A stretch of 64,000 bases of DNA from positions 186,001 to 250,000 of the forward strand of contig NZ_CP011071.1 in the NCBI RefSeq assembly GCF_000963865.1, given 5' to 3'. Positions 8,433-16,802 of this stretch are shown here, piece after piece (within the stretch, counting starts at the first letter, position 1; each line of letters starts with the position of its first letter). The notes beneath the pieces were generated by a model. That model was given only the letters and a program-made list of their open reading frames with translations, was not told the DNA's origin and ran no database searches. The translations under genes and the position numbers were made by a program. The DNA is from Flagellimonas lutaonensis (lineage in GTDB: Bacteria > Bacteroidota > Bacteroidia > Flavobacteriales > Flavobacteriaceae).

Positions 8433-8852
8433 ATGAAAAACTTATCAATCATCTTCGCACTCCTTTTTACCAGTTTTGTAAGCATTGCCCAAGAGAATAA
8501 AGGTGTTACCGTAACGGTGACCATAGAAAACGTACTGTCAGATGGTGGCACCATATTGGCAGGATTGCACACAGCCGATACCTTTATGAAAGGGCCCGGA
8601 GTGGCAAACGCCATGCAGCCTGCAAAAACTGGCGAACTGACCCTGACCTTTGAAAATGTTGAACCTGGAAGCTATGCCATCATGGTCATGCACGACAAGA
8701 ATGATAACCAGCGCATGGACTTCGAAGAAAACGGCATGCCGAAAGAGAGCTACGGTATGTCGGGCAATGAAATGACGATGGGCCCACCCACATTCGATGC
8801 TGCAAAGTTTGAAGTATCAGACGAGGATATACAACTCAACATTCGCTTTTAA
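8433..8852 (+). CDS. DUF2141 secreted protein
   Basis: A 139-residue protein with a signal peptide (MKNLSIIFALLFTSFVSIAQ). The mature part matches DUF2141: VTVTIENVLSDGGTILAGL, LTFENVEPGSYAIMVMHDKN, then DNQRMDFEENGMPKESYGMS. It has the beta-sandwich-like pattern typical of this periplasmic family of unknown function. The D-x-N-x-D-type segment around DKNDNQRMDFE could bind a metal such as calcium; that is inference. It stands alone and is closed by a strong terminator. Confidence 0.88.
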   Translation: MKNLSIIFALLFTSFVSIAQENKGVTVTVTIENVLSDGGTILAGLHTADTFMKGPGVANAMQPAKTGELTLTFENVEPGSYAIMVMHDKNDNQRMDFEENGMPKESYGMSGNEMTMGPPTFDAAKFEVSDEDIQLNIRF

Positions 8853-8885
8853 AACATAATCGTAAGGCATTGTATATGTTTAAAA

Positions 8886-8916
8886 AAGCGCAGCTGAAAC
8901 TTTTTCAGCTGCGCTT
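8886..8916. terminator. Strong bidirectional terminator
   Basis: A perfect 14-bp stem (AAGCGCAGCTGAAA with TTTCAGCTGCGCTT) has a 3-nt loop and is preceded by A-rich sequence, giving T runs on the minus strand. It separates the convergent DUF2141 and dps genes. Confidence 0.88.
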
Positions 8917-8955
8917 GATTTATTCAAAGTCATCCCTAGTTGTAGGGTATTCAAA

Positions 8956-9435
8956 TCATACCTCTTCTGCCAACCAGGCCTTCATCATCCAAACGGTTTT
9001 CTCCTGTTCTGTGATAAAATCGCTCATCATGGCGTTGGTGCCTTCATCGTCAGCATCATCTGATGTGTGTAAAATATGGCGCTCGATATTCAACAGTTCC
9101 TTCAAGGAATCAACAATGAGCCGAATGGCATCCTCATCTTTTGTGATGTTAATGCCCACAGGCACCTTCGAATGCTTGATATAATCCTCGAAGGTATGCT
9201 GTGGCACACCGCCCAAGGTCAATATTCGCTCGGCAATTTCATCGACCTTTACATTTGCATCGGTGTAAAGCTCTTCAAACTTTAGGTGAAGGTCAAAAAA
9301 GCGCTTGCCCTTAATGTTCCAATGAATTCCCCTTAAATTTTGGTAATAGCGTTGAAAATTCGCCAAGAGTACATTCAACTCTTGGGCCAAGGCTCTTGAC
9401 TTGTCCAAATCCAATCCTATACTGTTTGTTCTCAT
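8956..9435 (-). CDS. dps: Dps ferritin-like DNA-protection protein
   Basis: A 159-residue Dps/miniferritin. The ferroxidase ligands are all present with canonical spacing: His38, His50, Asp65 and Glu69 (12, 15 and 4 residues apart, as in E. coli Dps). They lie in GIHWNIKGKRFFDLHLKFEE and KVDEIAERI. Dps stores iron using hydrogen peroxide as oxidant and shields DNA in stationary phase. The short N-terminus has one Lys and one Arg, so strong DNA binding through a basic tail is not assured. The gene is divergent from oxyR across a 99-nt intergenic region, so peroxide control of dps by OxyR is likely. Confidence 0.95.
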   Translation of the reverse strand: MRTNSIGLDLDKSRALAQELNVLLANFQRYYQNLRGIHWNIKGKRFFDLHLKFEELYTDANVKVDEIAERILTLGGVPQHTFEDYIKHSKVPVGINITKDEDAIRLIVDSLKELLNIERHILHTSDDADDEGTNAMMSDFITEQEKTVWMMKAWLAEEV

Positions 9436-9454
9436 GTTCTGATTTTTAAAGGTA

Positions 9455-9515
9455 TAAAGATATTGAATTACAAAGTTGATTTCTATAAGATTTATCGATT
9501 GTTTTTATATCTTTA
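9455..9515. promoter_or_regulatory. Divergent dps/oxyR promoter pair
   Basis: Two TATCTTTA boxes face away from each other, at 9455-9462 on the minus strand for dps and at 9508-9515 on the plus strand for oxyR. Each is one base off the Bacteroidota -7 consensus TAnnTTTG. They lie 19-20 nt from the respective start codons. The sequence between them is AT-rich and is the natural place for an OxyR operator. No clear -33 box was found. Confidence 0.4.
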
Positions 9516-9534
9516 TCGGCACTAATTATTCAAT

Positions 9535-10476
9535 ATGACCATTACACAATTACAGTATGTTTTGGCGGTGGCCGAATACCGAAACTTTACCTTGGCCGCC
9601 CAGAAGAGTTTTGTTACACAGCCCACTTTGAGCATGCAGGTGCAAAAGCTCGAAGATGAGTTGGATGTGCTCATTTTTGATCGTGGCAAAAAACCCATAG
9701 CCATTACAGAGGTAGGCAAAAAAATCGTGGCCCAGGCCAAAAACATTGTGGCCGAGGCCGAGCGCATCAAAGATATCGTCGACCAAGAAAAAGGGTTCAT
9801 CGGGGGTGATTTCATATTGGGCATCATACCTACAGTGATGCCAACCTTATTGCCGATGTTTCTGCCAACGTTTGTCAAAAAATACCCAAAGGTAAACCTG
9901 ATCATCAAAGAACAGGCCACCGATACCTTGATCCGCAACCTTCATGACGGGCATATCGACGCGGCCATTGCTGCCACCCCCCTTGAAATTGAATTCATTA
10001 AAGAGCGACCCCTGTACTATGAGCCGTTTGTGGGCTACGTTCCACCAAACCACCGTTTGGCAAAGGCACAAGAGCTATCAGCCAGTGATCTAGACATACA
10101 TGATGTGCTTTTGTTGCAAGATGGGCACTGTTTTCGTGATGGCGTGATCAATCTGTGCAACTCATCCCGAAACAGGGTTGCTGAGCATTTTCAAATTGAA
10201 AGCGGAAGTTTTGAGACCTTGGTCAATTTGGCCAACGAAGGCATGGGCATGACCCTGTTGCCCTATTTGAACACCTTGGAACTGGATGCTAAGAAGAGAG
10301 GGAACCTTAAGCATTTTAAAAATCCGGCACCGGCACGCGAAATCAGTCTAATCTATCATAAAAGCGAGTTGAAAATACAGATAACCGAGGCGCTCAAAGA
10401 AGTAATTTCAGGTATTGTAAGAGGGGCCATCGCTTTTCAAGACGTAAAAATCATAAGTCCTTTGAACAAAAGTTAG
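9535..10476 (+). CDS. oxyR: Peroxide-sensing LysR-family regulator OxyR
   Basis: A 313-residue LysR regulator. The winged HTH occupies about residues 1-60 (TITQLQYVLAVAEYRNFTLA), with the effector domain after about residue 90. The redox pair is exactly where E. coli OxyR has it: Cys199 in DGHCFRDG and Cys208 in INLCNS. This strongly supports disulfide-based hydrogen peroxide sensing. It is divergent from dps, a classical OxyR target. Its stop (TAG 10474-10476) overlaps the stop of the convergent small lipoprotein gene. Confidence 0.95.
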   Translation: MTITQLQYVLAVAEYRNFTLAAQKSFVTQPTLSMQVQKLEDELDVLIFDRGKKPIAITEVGKKIVAQAKNIVAEAERIKDIVDQEKGFIGGDFILGIIPTVMPTLLPMFLPTFVKKYPKVNLIIKEQATDTLIRNLHDGHIDAAIAATPLEIEFIKERPLYYEPFVGYVPPNHRLAKAQELSASDLDIHDVLLLQDGHCFRDGVINLCNSSRNRVAEHFQIESGSFETLVNLANEGMGMTLLPYLNTLELDAKKRGNLKHFKNPAPAREISLIYHKSELKIQITEALKEVISGIVRGAIAFQDVKIISPLNKS

Positions 10477-10862
10477 TTGCGCCTTCGATAGCGATATGAA
10501 CACTCTTCTATACAACCAATAAATCCTAATATCATCTTATCGCCTTTCAGTTGAACATTAAATCTCAGTTGGTTGTTTTCCTGGGGTAAAATCGTCAATA
10601 TTTGGTTATCATCATCAAAGCCATAATTTCCCGAAACATCATTTGAAGAGTTTTTTCTGCTGAAAGAACCATCGCTCTTAAAATGATAGATTTCTCCATC
10701 TTCTACCAAAGTCCATTCTTTGACGATATCCCCTGGACTTATTCTTGTGGCCTCCAATTCCCATTGGCCAATAATTTTACTGTTACCAATGGGCATCTCT
10801 GAAGAATTGTCTTCCTCACAGGCTAAAAAAGAAACAGAAAGCAATAAGATTACGATTCGCAT
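10473..10862 (-). CDS. Small lipocalin-like lipoprotein
   Basis: A 129-residue lipoprotein from ATG 10862 (MRIVILLLSVSFLAC, Cys15). The frame stays open upstream, but only this start gives an export signal. The mature part (IIGQWELEATRIS, EIYHFKSDGSFSRKNSS, GNYGFDDDNQILTIL) has the pattern of the lipocalin-like/DUF4488-type small beta-barrels common in Bacteroidota. Two late cysteines (GCIEEC) may form a disulfide. Its last codons overlap the end of oxyR on the other strand. Ligand unknown. Confidence 0.75.
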   Translation of the reverse strand: MRIVILLLSVSFLACEEDNSSEMPIGNSKIIGQWELEATRISPGDIVKEWTLVEDGEIYHFKSDGSFSRKNSSNDVSGNYGFDDDNQILTILPQENNQLRFNVQLKGDKMILGFIGCIEECSYRYRRRN

Positions 10863-10906
10863 TTTGCTTTTTTTTAATAGAGTCGAAAATGCGGGGTTGG
10901 TTGCGA

Positions 10907-10940
10907 AAAAAAGCCCTGACAAAATTGCCAGGGCTTTTTT
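10907..10940. terminator. Hairpin terminator
   Basis: A 12-bp stem (AAAAAAGCCCTG with CAGGGCTTTTTT) has a 10-nt loop and A/T tracts on both sides. It lies directly after the stop of the 65-residue gene on the minus strand. Confidence 0.8.
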
Positions 10941-10941
10941 C

Positions 10942-11139
10942 TCATGCTTTTAAATACATTAAACTTGTCTGCAATTCTGGTTTGTCCAATACAAAATATT
11001 GTAACCAGATCTTTAATTCTTCAATTTCATTTGGCAATAGCCTTGAGATTGCTTTTTTCAATTCTCTAGCAAAGAGTTTTGCATCAAAACTGACTTTCTG
11101 CAAGACAGTTTTGGTATACTCTAACATAGCTCTGGCCAT
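10942..11139 (-). CDS. Conserved-looking 65-residue protein of unknown function
   Basis: A small, mostly helical protein (MARAMLEYTKTVLQKVSFDA ... IEELKIWLQYFVL) without signal peptide or membrane span. It has no recognised domain. Reality is supported by an immediate downstream terminator and by codon use like the neighbours. It is divergent from the PBP4-like gene. Confidence 0.65.
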   Translation of the reverse strand: MARAMLEYTKTVLQKVSFDAKLFARELKKAISRLLPNEIEELKIWLQYFVLDKPELQTSLMYLKA

Positions 11140-11248
11140 ATGTCAAAAAGTTTATTTGGTTTACTGGGTTGCACCCCAATTTACCTATAAAAGATATATC
11201 TTGGTTGGCAAAACACGTTAAAATTTAGATAAGTTGTTGTTAAAATCG

Positions 11249-12559
11249 ATGAACGACAGATCGCAACTGCCTTTAAAACAACACATTACGAAGACATGGG
11301 TCTATGTGTTGATTTGCTTGTTGGTTATGGGTGCCTGCGCTCCCGCCAATCACCTAAAAATCAAGAAACAGGTCGACATAAACCTGTCTCAGACTCTTTT
11401 CGAAAACCATTTTTCGGGTTTGTTGGTCATTGCCCCCGAAACCAATGATACCCTCTATGCCCAAAACAGTAAAAAATACTTTATCCCGGCCAGCAACACC
11501 AAGATATTTACCCTTTTTACCGCATTGAAGCTGCTACCTGAACACGTGCCTTCACTAAAGTACTTGGGTATGAACGATACCCTCTATGTTGAAGGCACCG
11601 GCGATCCATCTGCCTTGCATCCTTATTTTAACGACAGTACGGCCCTAAATTTTCTGAAAGAGCATCAACATATCGCCCTTTTTCTAAACAATTTTCAAGA
11701 CGATCGTTTTGGTCCCGGCTGGGCTTGGGGCGATTACCAGTGGTACTATTCCCCGGAACGTTCGCCCCTGCCCCTGTATGGCAATGTGGTGACCGTTTAT
11801 AAAGCCGATTCGTTGGTGGTGTCACCCTCCTATTTTGCCGATAAGCTTATTGCCTTGGATTATCGATTGCAACGTGAGGAAAACGAAAATGTGTTCTATT
11901 TCGACCCGGCCAGAAAAGATACGGTTGAAATCCCCTTTCGGGTCGACAGTACCTTGACACGCCATCTTCTGGAGGAGGCGCTACAGAAAAAGCTCACCGT
12001 TGTAAACAAAATGCCCGAGGGTGAAAAGCAGGTATTATTTGGTATGTCGAGGGATTCGCTATGCCGCAGAATGATGTTGGAAAGTGATAATTTCTTGGCA
12101 GAGCAGCTATTGGTCATGGCTTCTTCTACCCTATCGGACACCCTATTTTCACAAAAAGCACGCGCCTTTGTTCTCGATAGCCTGCTCACCGATCTGAAAC
12201 AGCCTCCTCGATGGGTCGATGGGTCTGGCCTCTCGCGCTATAACCTCTTCACACCCGAGTCAATGGTTCAGGTGCTGCACCATCTTTACAAGGAAATGGA
12301 TAGAGACCGATTATTCGGATTCTTTCCGGCAGGCGGAGTATCGGGCACACTTGAAAAATGGTATGCAACCGAAGGAAATCCCTATATCTATGCAAAAACA
12401 GGAAGTTTGGGGAACAACCACAATTTAAGCGGTTATCTCATCACCAAATCAGGTAAGGTATTGATATTCAGTTTTATGAACAATCATTTTCGTCTGCCAT
12501 CAGCTGAAGTAAAAAAGCAGATGCAGGCCATATTCGAGTTTATGCGCGATACTTACTGA
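11249..12559 (+). CDS. dacB: PBP4-type D-Ala-D-Ala carboxypeptidase/endopeptidase (peptidase S13)
   Basis: A 436-residue protein from ATG 11249; an in-frame TTG at 11234 is less likely. The N-terminal hydrophobic stretch ends in VMGAC, suggesting lipid attachment. All three penicillin-binding motifs are visible: S82-N-T-K85 in PASNTKIF, S279-D-N281 in ESDNFLAEQ, and K383-T-G in AKTGSLGN. The long insertion between the first two motifs is typical of S13 enzymes, which trim peptidoglycan stem peptides or cross-links in the periplasm. At roughly 430 residues it is close to the family length. It is a single-gene unit. Confidence 0.87.
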   Translation: MNDRSQLPLKQHITKTWVYVLICLLVMGACAPANHLKIKKQVDINLSQTLFENHFSGLLVIAPETNDTLYAQNSKKYFIPASNTKIFTLFTALKLLPEHVPSLKYLGMNDTLYVEGTGDPSALHPYFNDSTALNFLKEHQHIALFLNNFQDDRFGPGWAWGDYQWYYSPERSPLPLYGNVVTVYKADSLVVSPSYFADKLIALDYRLQREENENVFYFDPARKDTVEIPFRVDSTLTRHLLEEALQKKLTVVNKMPEGEKQVLFGMSRDSLCRRMMLESDNFLAEQLLVMASSTLSDTLFSQKARAFVLDSLLTDLKQPPRWVDGSGLSRYNLFTPESMVQVLHHLYKEMDRDRLFGFFPAGGVSGTLEKWYATEGNPYIYAKTGSLGNNHNLSGYLITKSGKVLIFSFMNNHFRLPSAEVKKQMQAIFEFMRDTY

Positions 12560-12627
12560 AGAAAATTTCAAATTTCAAATTCCAAAAAAAAAAACAATTT
12601 GGTGCATGGAGCTTGCAACATGAGGTT

Positions 12628-13230
12628 TTAGCAGATCAACTTGTTGATCTGTGCATACTGCAACAACATAATGGTCTTGGCATCTTTTATTTCGCCTGAT
12701 TCAATCATTTTTAGGGCTTTGCTGAAGAGCATTTCGAGCACCTCGATGTTCTCGTGCTCATCTTCGGCGCCACCGCCCTGGCTTACTTTCATGGTATCTG
12801 TGTACTGCCCAATAAAAAAGTGAAGGATTTCTGTGACCGACCCCGGCGACATATATGATTCAAATATTTTTTTGACGTTGTCAATCTTATAGCCTGTTTC
12901 TTCCTCGACCTCTTTGATGATGGTCGCCTCAGCATTTCCATTTTCCAAAACACCCGCACAAGCCTCAATCATCATTCCATCTTCATTCCCGTTCAAATAG
13001 GTGGGCATTCGAAACTGCCTTGTCAAGACCACTGTTTTCTTTTGTTTGTTGTACAAAAGAATGGCAGCCCCGTTGCCACGGTCGTACACTTCCCGTACTT
13101 GGGTTTCCCAGCTTCCGTCATCCTTTTGGTATTCAAATGTGAACTTTTTGAGCCAATGCCAGTTATCTGACAATAGTTCTTCATCAATGTTGCGCACCTT
13201 ACCCATTGTTTGAATGTCTTTGTTCTGCAT
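12628..13230 (-). CDS. nudK: NudK-type Nudix hydrolase (probable GDP-mannose pyrophosphatase)
   Basis: A 200-residue Nudix protein. The Nudix region at residues 90-115 (CAGVLENG, then KEVEEETGY) follows the NudK variant rather than the classical box, with the metal-binding EVEEE glutamates present. N-terminal GNGAAILLYNKQKKTVVLTR and RQFRMPTYLNG also match NudK and ADP-sugar pyrophosphatases. The predicted reaction is hydrolysis of GDP-mannose or a similar nucleotide sugar to the monophosphate and sugar phosphate in the cytoplasm. An alternative start lies at 13206. The patatin gene lies 49 nt upstream and may share a transcript. Confidence 0.85.
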   Translation of the reverse strand: MQNKDIQTMGKVRNIDEELLSDNWHWLKKFTFEYQKDDGSWETQVREVYDRGNGAAILLYNKQKKTVVLTRQFRMPTYLNGNEDGMMIEACAGVLENGNAEATIIKEVEEETGYKIDNVKKIFESYMSPGSVTEILHFFIGQYTDTMKVSQGGGAEDEHENIEVLEMLFSKALKMIESGEIKDAKTIMLLQYAQINKLIC

Positions 13231-13279
13231 TCAAATATATGGCATTGACCAACGTACCGCTTTGGAAAGTTGCAAAGGG

Positions 13280-14083
13280 TCAAATTGCCAAACTTTTTAC
13301 AATAGGGGCTGCTTCTTCCTCCAATACCTTGCTGGCATATTCGTAACCGATCATATAGGCTTTTTCAATGCCTTTTTTATCTAATACTCCAATATACTCG
13401 AGTCCCTTAGGTTTGAATAGAAGGTCAACAGTGTTGAACTTGCCCATCGAATTGGCATACAACATCAACGATTTGGCCCGATTGGTAATATCATACGAGT
13501 TGTTCATGCCCGTAGCACCTATTTCTTTTACAGCGGTGGTGTACGAACCTATGATCACGTCTGCCCTGCCTTCAAGCGGTTCCACGGGAAAATTGTTCAT
13601 GATACCGCCATCTGCATAGAGGTAACCATTAATTCGAACCGGGCTAAAAACAGGAGGTAATGCTGCTGATGCCAGAAGCGGTTTGTAAAGTGATCCTGAG
13701 CAAAAATATTCTGATGTACCTTTCTGCAGATTGGTGGCCACTATATGCAACTCTTTTTGCAATGCCTCAAAACTATCTACTGGAAAATGTGTTTCCAAAA
13801 AGGCAATGTATTTATCGGTATCAAAGAGGCCCGGTTTATTGATGGTCAAAAAGTTATATTTAAAGAGCGGGGTTTTTCTAAAAAAGGCCAGCATATCTAT
13901 GGTGCTGGCCCCGTTGCTGTACAGAGCACCTACCAATGCACCTGCGCTGACCCCCGATATAATTTCGGGAAATATGCCATGCTCGTTAAGAGCCTTCAAG
14001 ATACCAATATGGGCCATGCCCTTTACCCCACCGCCAGAAAGTACAAGGCCTACGACTTTGTCTCTTTTAACTCCTGTTTTCAT
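13280..14083 (-). CDS. Patatin-like phospholipase
   Basis: A 267-residue single-domain patatin. The oxyanion loop SGGGVKGMAHIG (residues 16-27), the nucleophile elbow GVSAG (Ser46) and the DGG motif (Asp158) make a complete Ser-Asp dyad. Bacterial patatins release fatty acids from phospholipids or other acyl esters. No signal peptide is seen, so it is cytoplasmic or acts at the inner membrane. It begins upstream of the Nudix gene in the same direction, with 49 nt between them. Confidence 0.9.
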   Translation of the reverse strand: MKTGVKRDKVVGLVLSGGGVKGMAHIGILKALNEHGIFPEIISGVSAGALVGALYSNGASTIDMLAFFRKTPLFKYNFLTINKPGLFDTDKYIAFLETHFPVDSFEALQKELHIVATNLQKGTSEYFCSGSLYKPLLASAALPPVFSPVRINGYLYADGGIMNNFPVEPLEGRADVIIGSYTTAVKEIGATGMNNSYDITNRAKSLMLYANSMGKFNTVDLLFKPKGLEYIGVLDKKGIEKAYMIGYEYASKVLEEEAAPIVKSLAI

Positions 14084-14174
14084 AAAATATGTTTTGTGCC
14101 AATGGTCGTTTTTTCAATGGTGCAAGCCGGCAGGGTTCGATAAGGCCCCTTCTCCACTTTTTTTAAGCGTTCCC

Positions 14175-14609
14175 TTACGCTATCTTTATACTTCTTTTGT
14201 TGCTAAGGCTTTTGTCTTTGCCCACCTTGATGTCTAGACGGCCGTTCTTCATTTTTGCCTGAATGCGGTCTGGGTCCGCATTGCTGGGCAATTCAAAAGC
14301 CCTATAGAAAGAGTTGCTTACAAACTCGGTTCGCACCCAGTTTTTGTTTTTTTCTTCATGGCTCTGTTCTTTATGGGCACTTACAACCAAATAGTTATCA
14401 TTTACCTCAATTTTAACATCTTTTTTATCAAGACCGGGCAGAGCCAACGACAGTTCAAACGCCTCTTCACCATCACTGATGTTAGTTGAGGGAATGGTCA
14501 CCAACTCTTCCGTGTCTTTGTTCTTGTTGGGCAGCAGTTTACCAACAAATTTATCAATAAATGGGGGAAATTTTATATCTGTTCCGATTTCCTTTCCGAA
14601 TACTTTCAT
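14175..14609 (-). CDS. Hsp20/alpha-crystallin small heat-shock protein
   Basis: A 144-residue protein with an alpha-crystallin domain (about residues 45-140): AFELSLALPGLDKKDVKIEV, the conserved PGLDKKDVKIEV turn, and FELPSNADPDRIQAKMKNGR. It acts as an ATP-independent holdase for unfolding proteins. It lacks an evident C-terminal I-x-I tail apart from SIKIA. It lies 92 nt downstream of a second hsp20 gene in the same direction, forming a heat-stress pair. Confidence 0.9.
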   Translation of the reverse strand: MKVFGKEIGTDIKFPPFIDKFVGKLLPNKNKDTEELVTIPSTNISDGEEAFELSLALPGLDKKDVKIEVNDNYLVVSAHKEQSHEEKNKNWVRTEFVSNSFYRAFELPSNADPDRIQAKMKNGRLDIKVGKDKSLSNKRSIKIA

Positions 14610-14701
14610 GGCACTACACTTTTATTTTTGATTGAACAAGTTGACTTATAAATAAAATAGGGAGCCGCATCCCTGAATAGAGCGACCCCCTTGTCTAAGT
14701 C

Positions 14702-15178
14702 TTATGAGATTTTGATGGTCTTGGCCGGTTTTTGAATGGCCTCTTCTTTTTTGGGAAGATGAATGCTCAAGATACCATCTTTGTACTTGGCCTCAATTTT
14801 ATCATCATTCACTGTTTCAGGAAGCGAGAATGTTCGCTTGAATGATGCATAGCCAAACTCTCTTCGGGTATAGTTGTCTTCTTGCACTTCATCATGGTTC
14901 TCCATATCGGCAGAAATAGAGAGAACATGGTTGTCTAAATCTACCTTAAAATCGGATTTTTTGAGTCCTGGCACAGCCATTTCCACAAAATAGGCATCCT
15001 TGGTTTCCCTAATGTTTACTTTAGGCAAGGTTATGCCTTTATTGAAGTTTGAAGTAAATACAGATGGCATGTCCATGTTGAACATTTCATCGATCCAAGA
15101 TGACCATGCTGGAAAGGTAAGGCCGTTTGAATTTGCGATTGCCCTACTTCCATTTCTTGTGGTTACCATATTGCTCAT
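14702..15178 (-). CDS. Hsp20/alpha-crystallin small heat-shock protein
   Basis: A 158-residue paralogue of the next gene. The N-terminal arm (residues 1-45) contains FPAWSSWIDEMFNMD. The crystallin domain follows with AYFVEMAVPGLKKSDFKVDL and FSLPETVNDDKIEAKYKDGI, and the C-terminus TIKIS supplies an I-x-I-like anchor. This form is the more typical bacterial Hsp20. About 200 nt of AT-rich sequence upstream (15179-15378) probably holds the heat-responsive promoter; no CIRCE-type inverted repeat was seen there. Confidence 0.92.
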   Translation of the reverse strand: MSNMVTTRNGSRAIANSNGLTFPAWSSWIDEMFNMDMPSVFTSNFNKGITLPKVNIRETKDAYFVEMAVPGLKKSDFKVDLDNHVLSISADMENHDEVQEDNYTRREFGYASFKRTFSLPETVNDDKIEAKYKDGILSIHLPKKEEAIQKPAKTIKIS

Positions 15179-15378
15179 AGCTACACAAATTTTAAAAGTT
15201 AGACAATAATTTCAAACCAGAACCAAATTCTTGATTCCGTTAAGAACATAGCAAAATTAATGCCAAAATATGATGAGTGCCGAGGTTGCAATTTATCTTA
15301 ATTTAAAAGGTCAAATTGACACTTAACACCTGTCATAACAATACATGAGGGGTGACATTATTTCATAAAATCATGCCA

Positions 15379-16569
15379 TTATTCTATTTGATAGTCTTTG
15401 TTCTTATCAGTCATCCAATAAAGAACTTTTAGGCTTTGCACTAAAATAAAGTAGTGCGATTTCCAAAGAAAATGATAAATCGGAGATGGTTTCTCAAAAT
15501 CTTTTTTAGAAATTTTCAGACAATCTGTTTTAATAATTTGCCGGAGTTTTGTAGAAAAATCGCCCACCACCTTCAAGTCAAAAATTTCTACATTTAACTC
15601 TATACTCAATAAGTCGCTTAAATCATTCAAGTTATAAGATCCGACCGTGCACCATCTATCGTCAGCAACTGCAACTTTGGCATGTAAAATAGCGGGCTGG
15701 TACTCATAAATGTGTATGCCTTTGCGCAGTAAGCGGCCATAATAATATTTCACCGCAGTTGAGTAAAACAGTACATCCGATTTATGTGGAAGCACTAAAT
15801 GGATATCTACCCCCCTTCTTGCAGCACCCTCCAACAATTTCAATTGACGATAACTGGGAAAAAAATAACTTGCGAACAGTAGTACCGAATGCTGTGCATT
15901 TCGAATGGCCCTGTGATAACTTTGTCGAATTTGTAGTTTATTCTTGAAAAAATCATTTTCGAGTACGTTTATTTCTTTCAGATTTTGGTGATCGTGCTTT
16001 AACCAATGGTTTTCTGCCACCACTTTTTGTACACTTTGCTTTTTAAGGATTCTAATAGCCAAATTATGAAGTCTAACACAGACCTCGCCCTCTAAAAAAA
16101 CAGCAAAGTCGAGCCAGGGAAGTGATTTGTGGGTACCGTAATAACGATTGGCAATATTAATGCCCCCAACAACGGCCCGATGGCCATCTACCACCAATAG
16201 TTTTTGGTGCAGCCTGCGACCCATACGAATTGGAACTGAAAGCCGGAGTTTTGAGAAAAACCGAACCTCAATGCCCGAATCATGAAATTTATTGAGAAAA
16301 TTGTTGGTCAAGTGCCCACTGCCAAAGCCATCGAGTACAAGGTAAACTTTAACGCCCCGATTAGCAGCCCTTATCAGCGCCCTTTGAACAAGAATACCGG
16401 TGCTGTCATTCTCAAAGGTGTAGATCTGTAAATGAATTTCGTTTCTTGCCTCTTCTATAAGCCGAATATATTTTCTGAAATACAATGGACCCCCTCTGAA
16501 AATTTCACTTCTTGAAGTGGTTTTATCCCTAAGCTTCCTGGTCTCTTTGTCTGGTTGGTTGTTTGGCAT
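15379..16569 (-). CDS. Phospholipase D-family protein (cardiolipin synthase-like)
   Basis: A 396-residue protein with two complete HKD motifs, H121-x-K123...D128 (LHQKLLVVDG) and H296-x-K298...D303 (LHAKVAVADD). Each is followed by a glycine-rich strand (VVGGIN; TVGSYNLN), as in ClsA/ClsB. No N-terminal membrane spans are present, which fits the ClsB/YmdC-type soluble or peripheral enzymes that make cardiolipin or transfer phosphatidyl groups. Its N-terminus is very basic. It stands alone, divergent from ftsH. Confidence 0.88.
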   Translation of the reverse strand: MPNNQPDKETRKLRDKTTSRSEIFRGGPLYFRKYIRLIEEARNEIHLQIYTFENDSTGILVQRALIRAANRGVKVYLVLDGFGSGHLTNNFLNKFHDSGIEVRFFSKLRLSVPIRMGRRLHQKLLVVDGHRAVVGGINIANRYYGTHKSLPWLDFAVFLEGEVCVRLHNLAIRILKKQSVQKVVAENHWLKHDHQNLKEINVLENDFFKNKLQIRQSYHRAIRNAQHSVLLFASYFFPSYRQLKLLEGAARRGVDIHLVLPHKSDVLFYSTAVKYYYGRLLRKGIHIYEYQPAILHAKVAVADDRWCTVGSYNLNDLSDLLSIELNVEIFDLKVVGDFSTKLRQIIKTDCLKISKKDFEKPSPIYHFLWKSHYFILVQSLKVLYWMTDKNKDYQIE

Positions 16570-16802
16570 CCCGCAATTTAATATTAATCACATAAAAACT
16601 TCCAAGAGCATCAATGTTTTAATCTATGTTAAAAAGCAGAAAATTCTTGTTTGCAGCTTTTTTCCCGCCTCTATCGACGAACTGACATAATTTTGACCTA
16701 TCTTTTTCAAAATTTTATGACAACTCGTCAAAAAGGCACCTTAGCATCTAAATTGCCCATAATGGCTATACAAAATGATTTCTGGACAATTTCCTTACTA
16801 AA

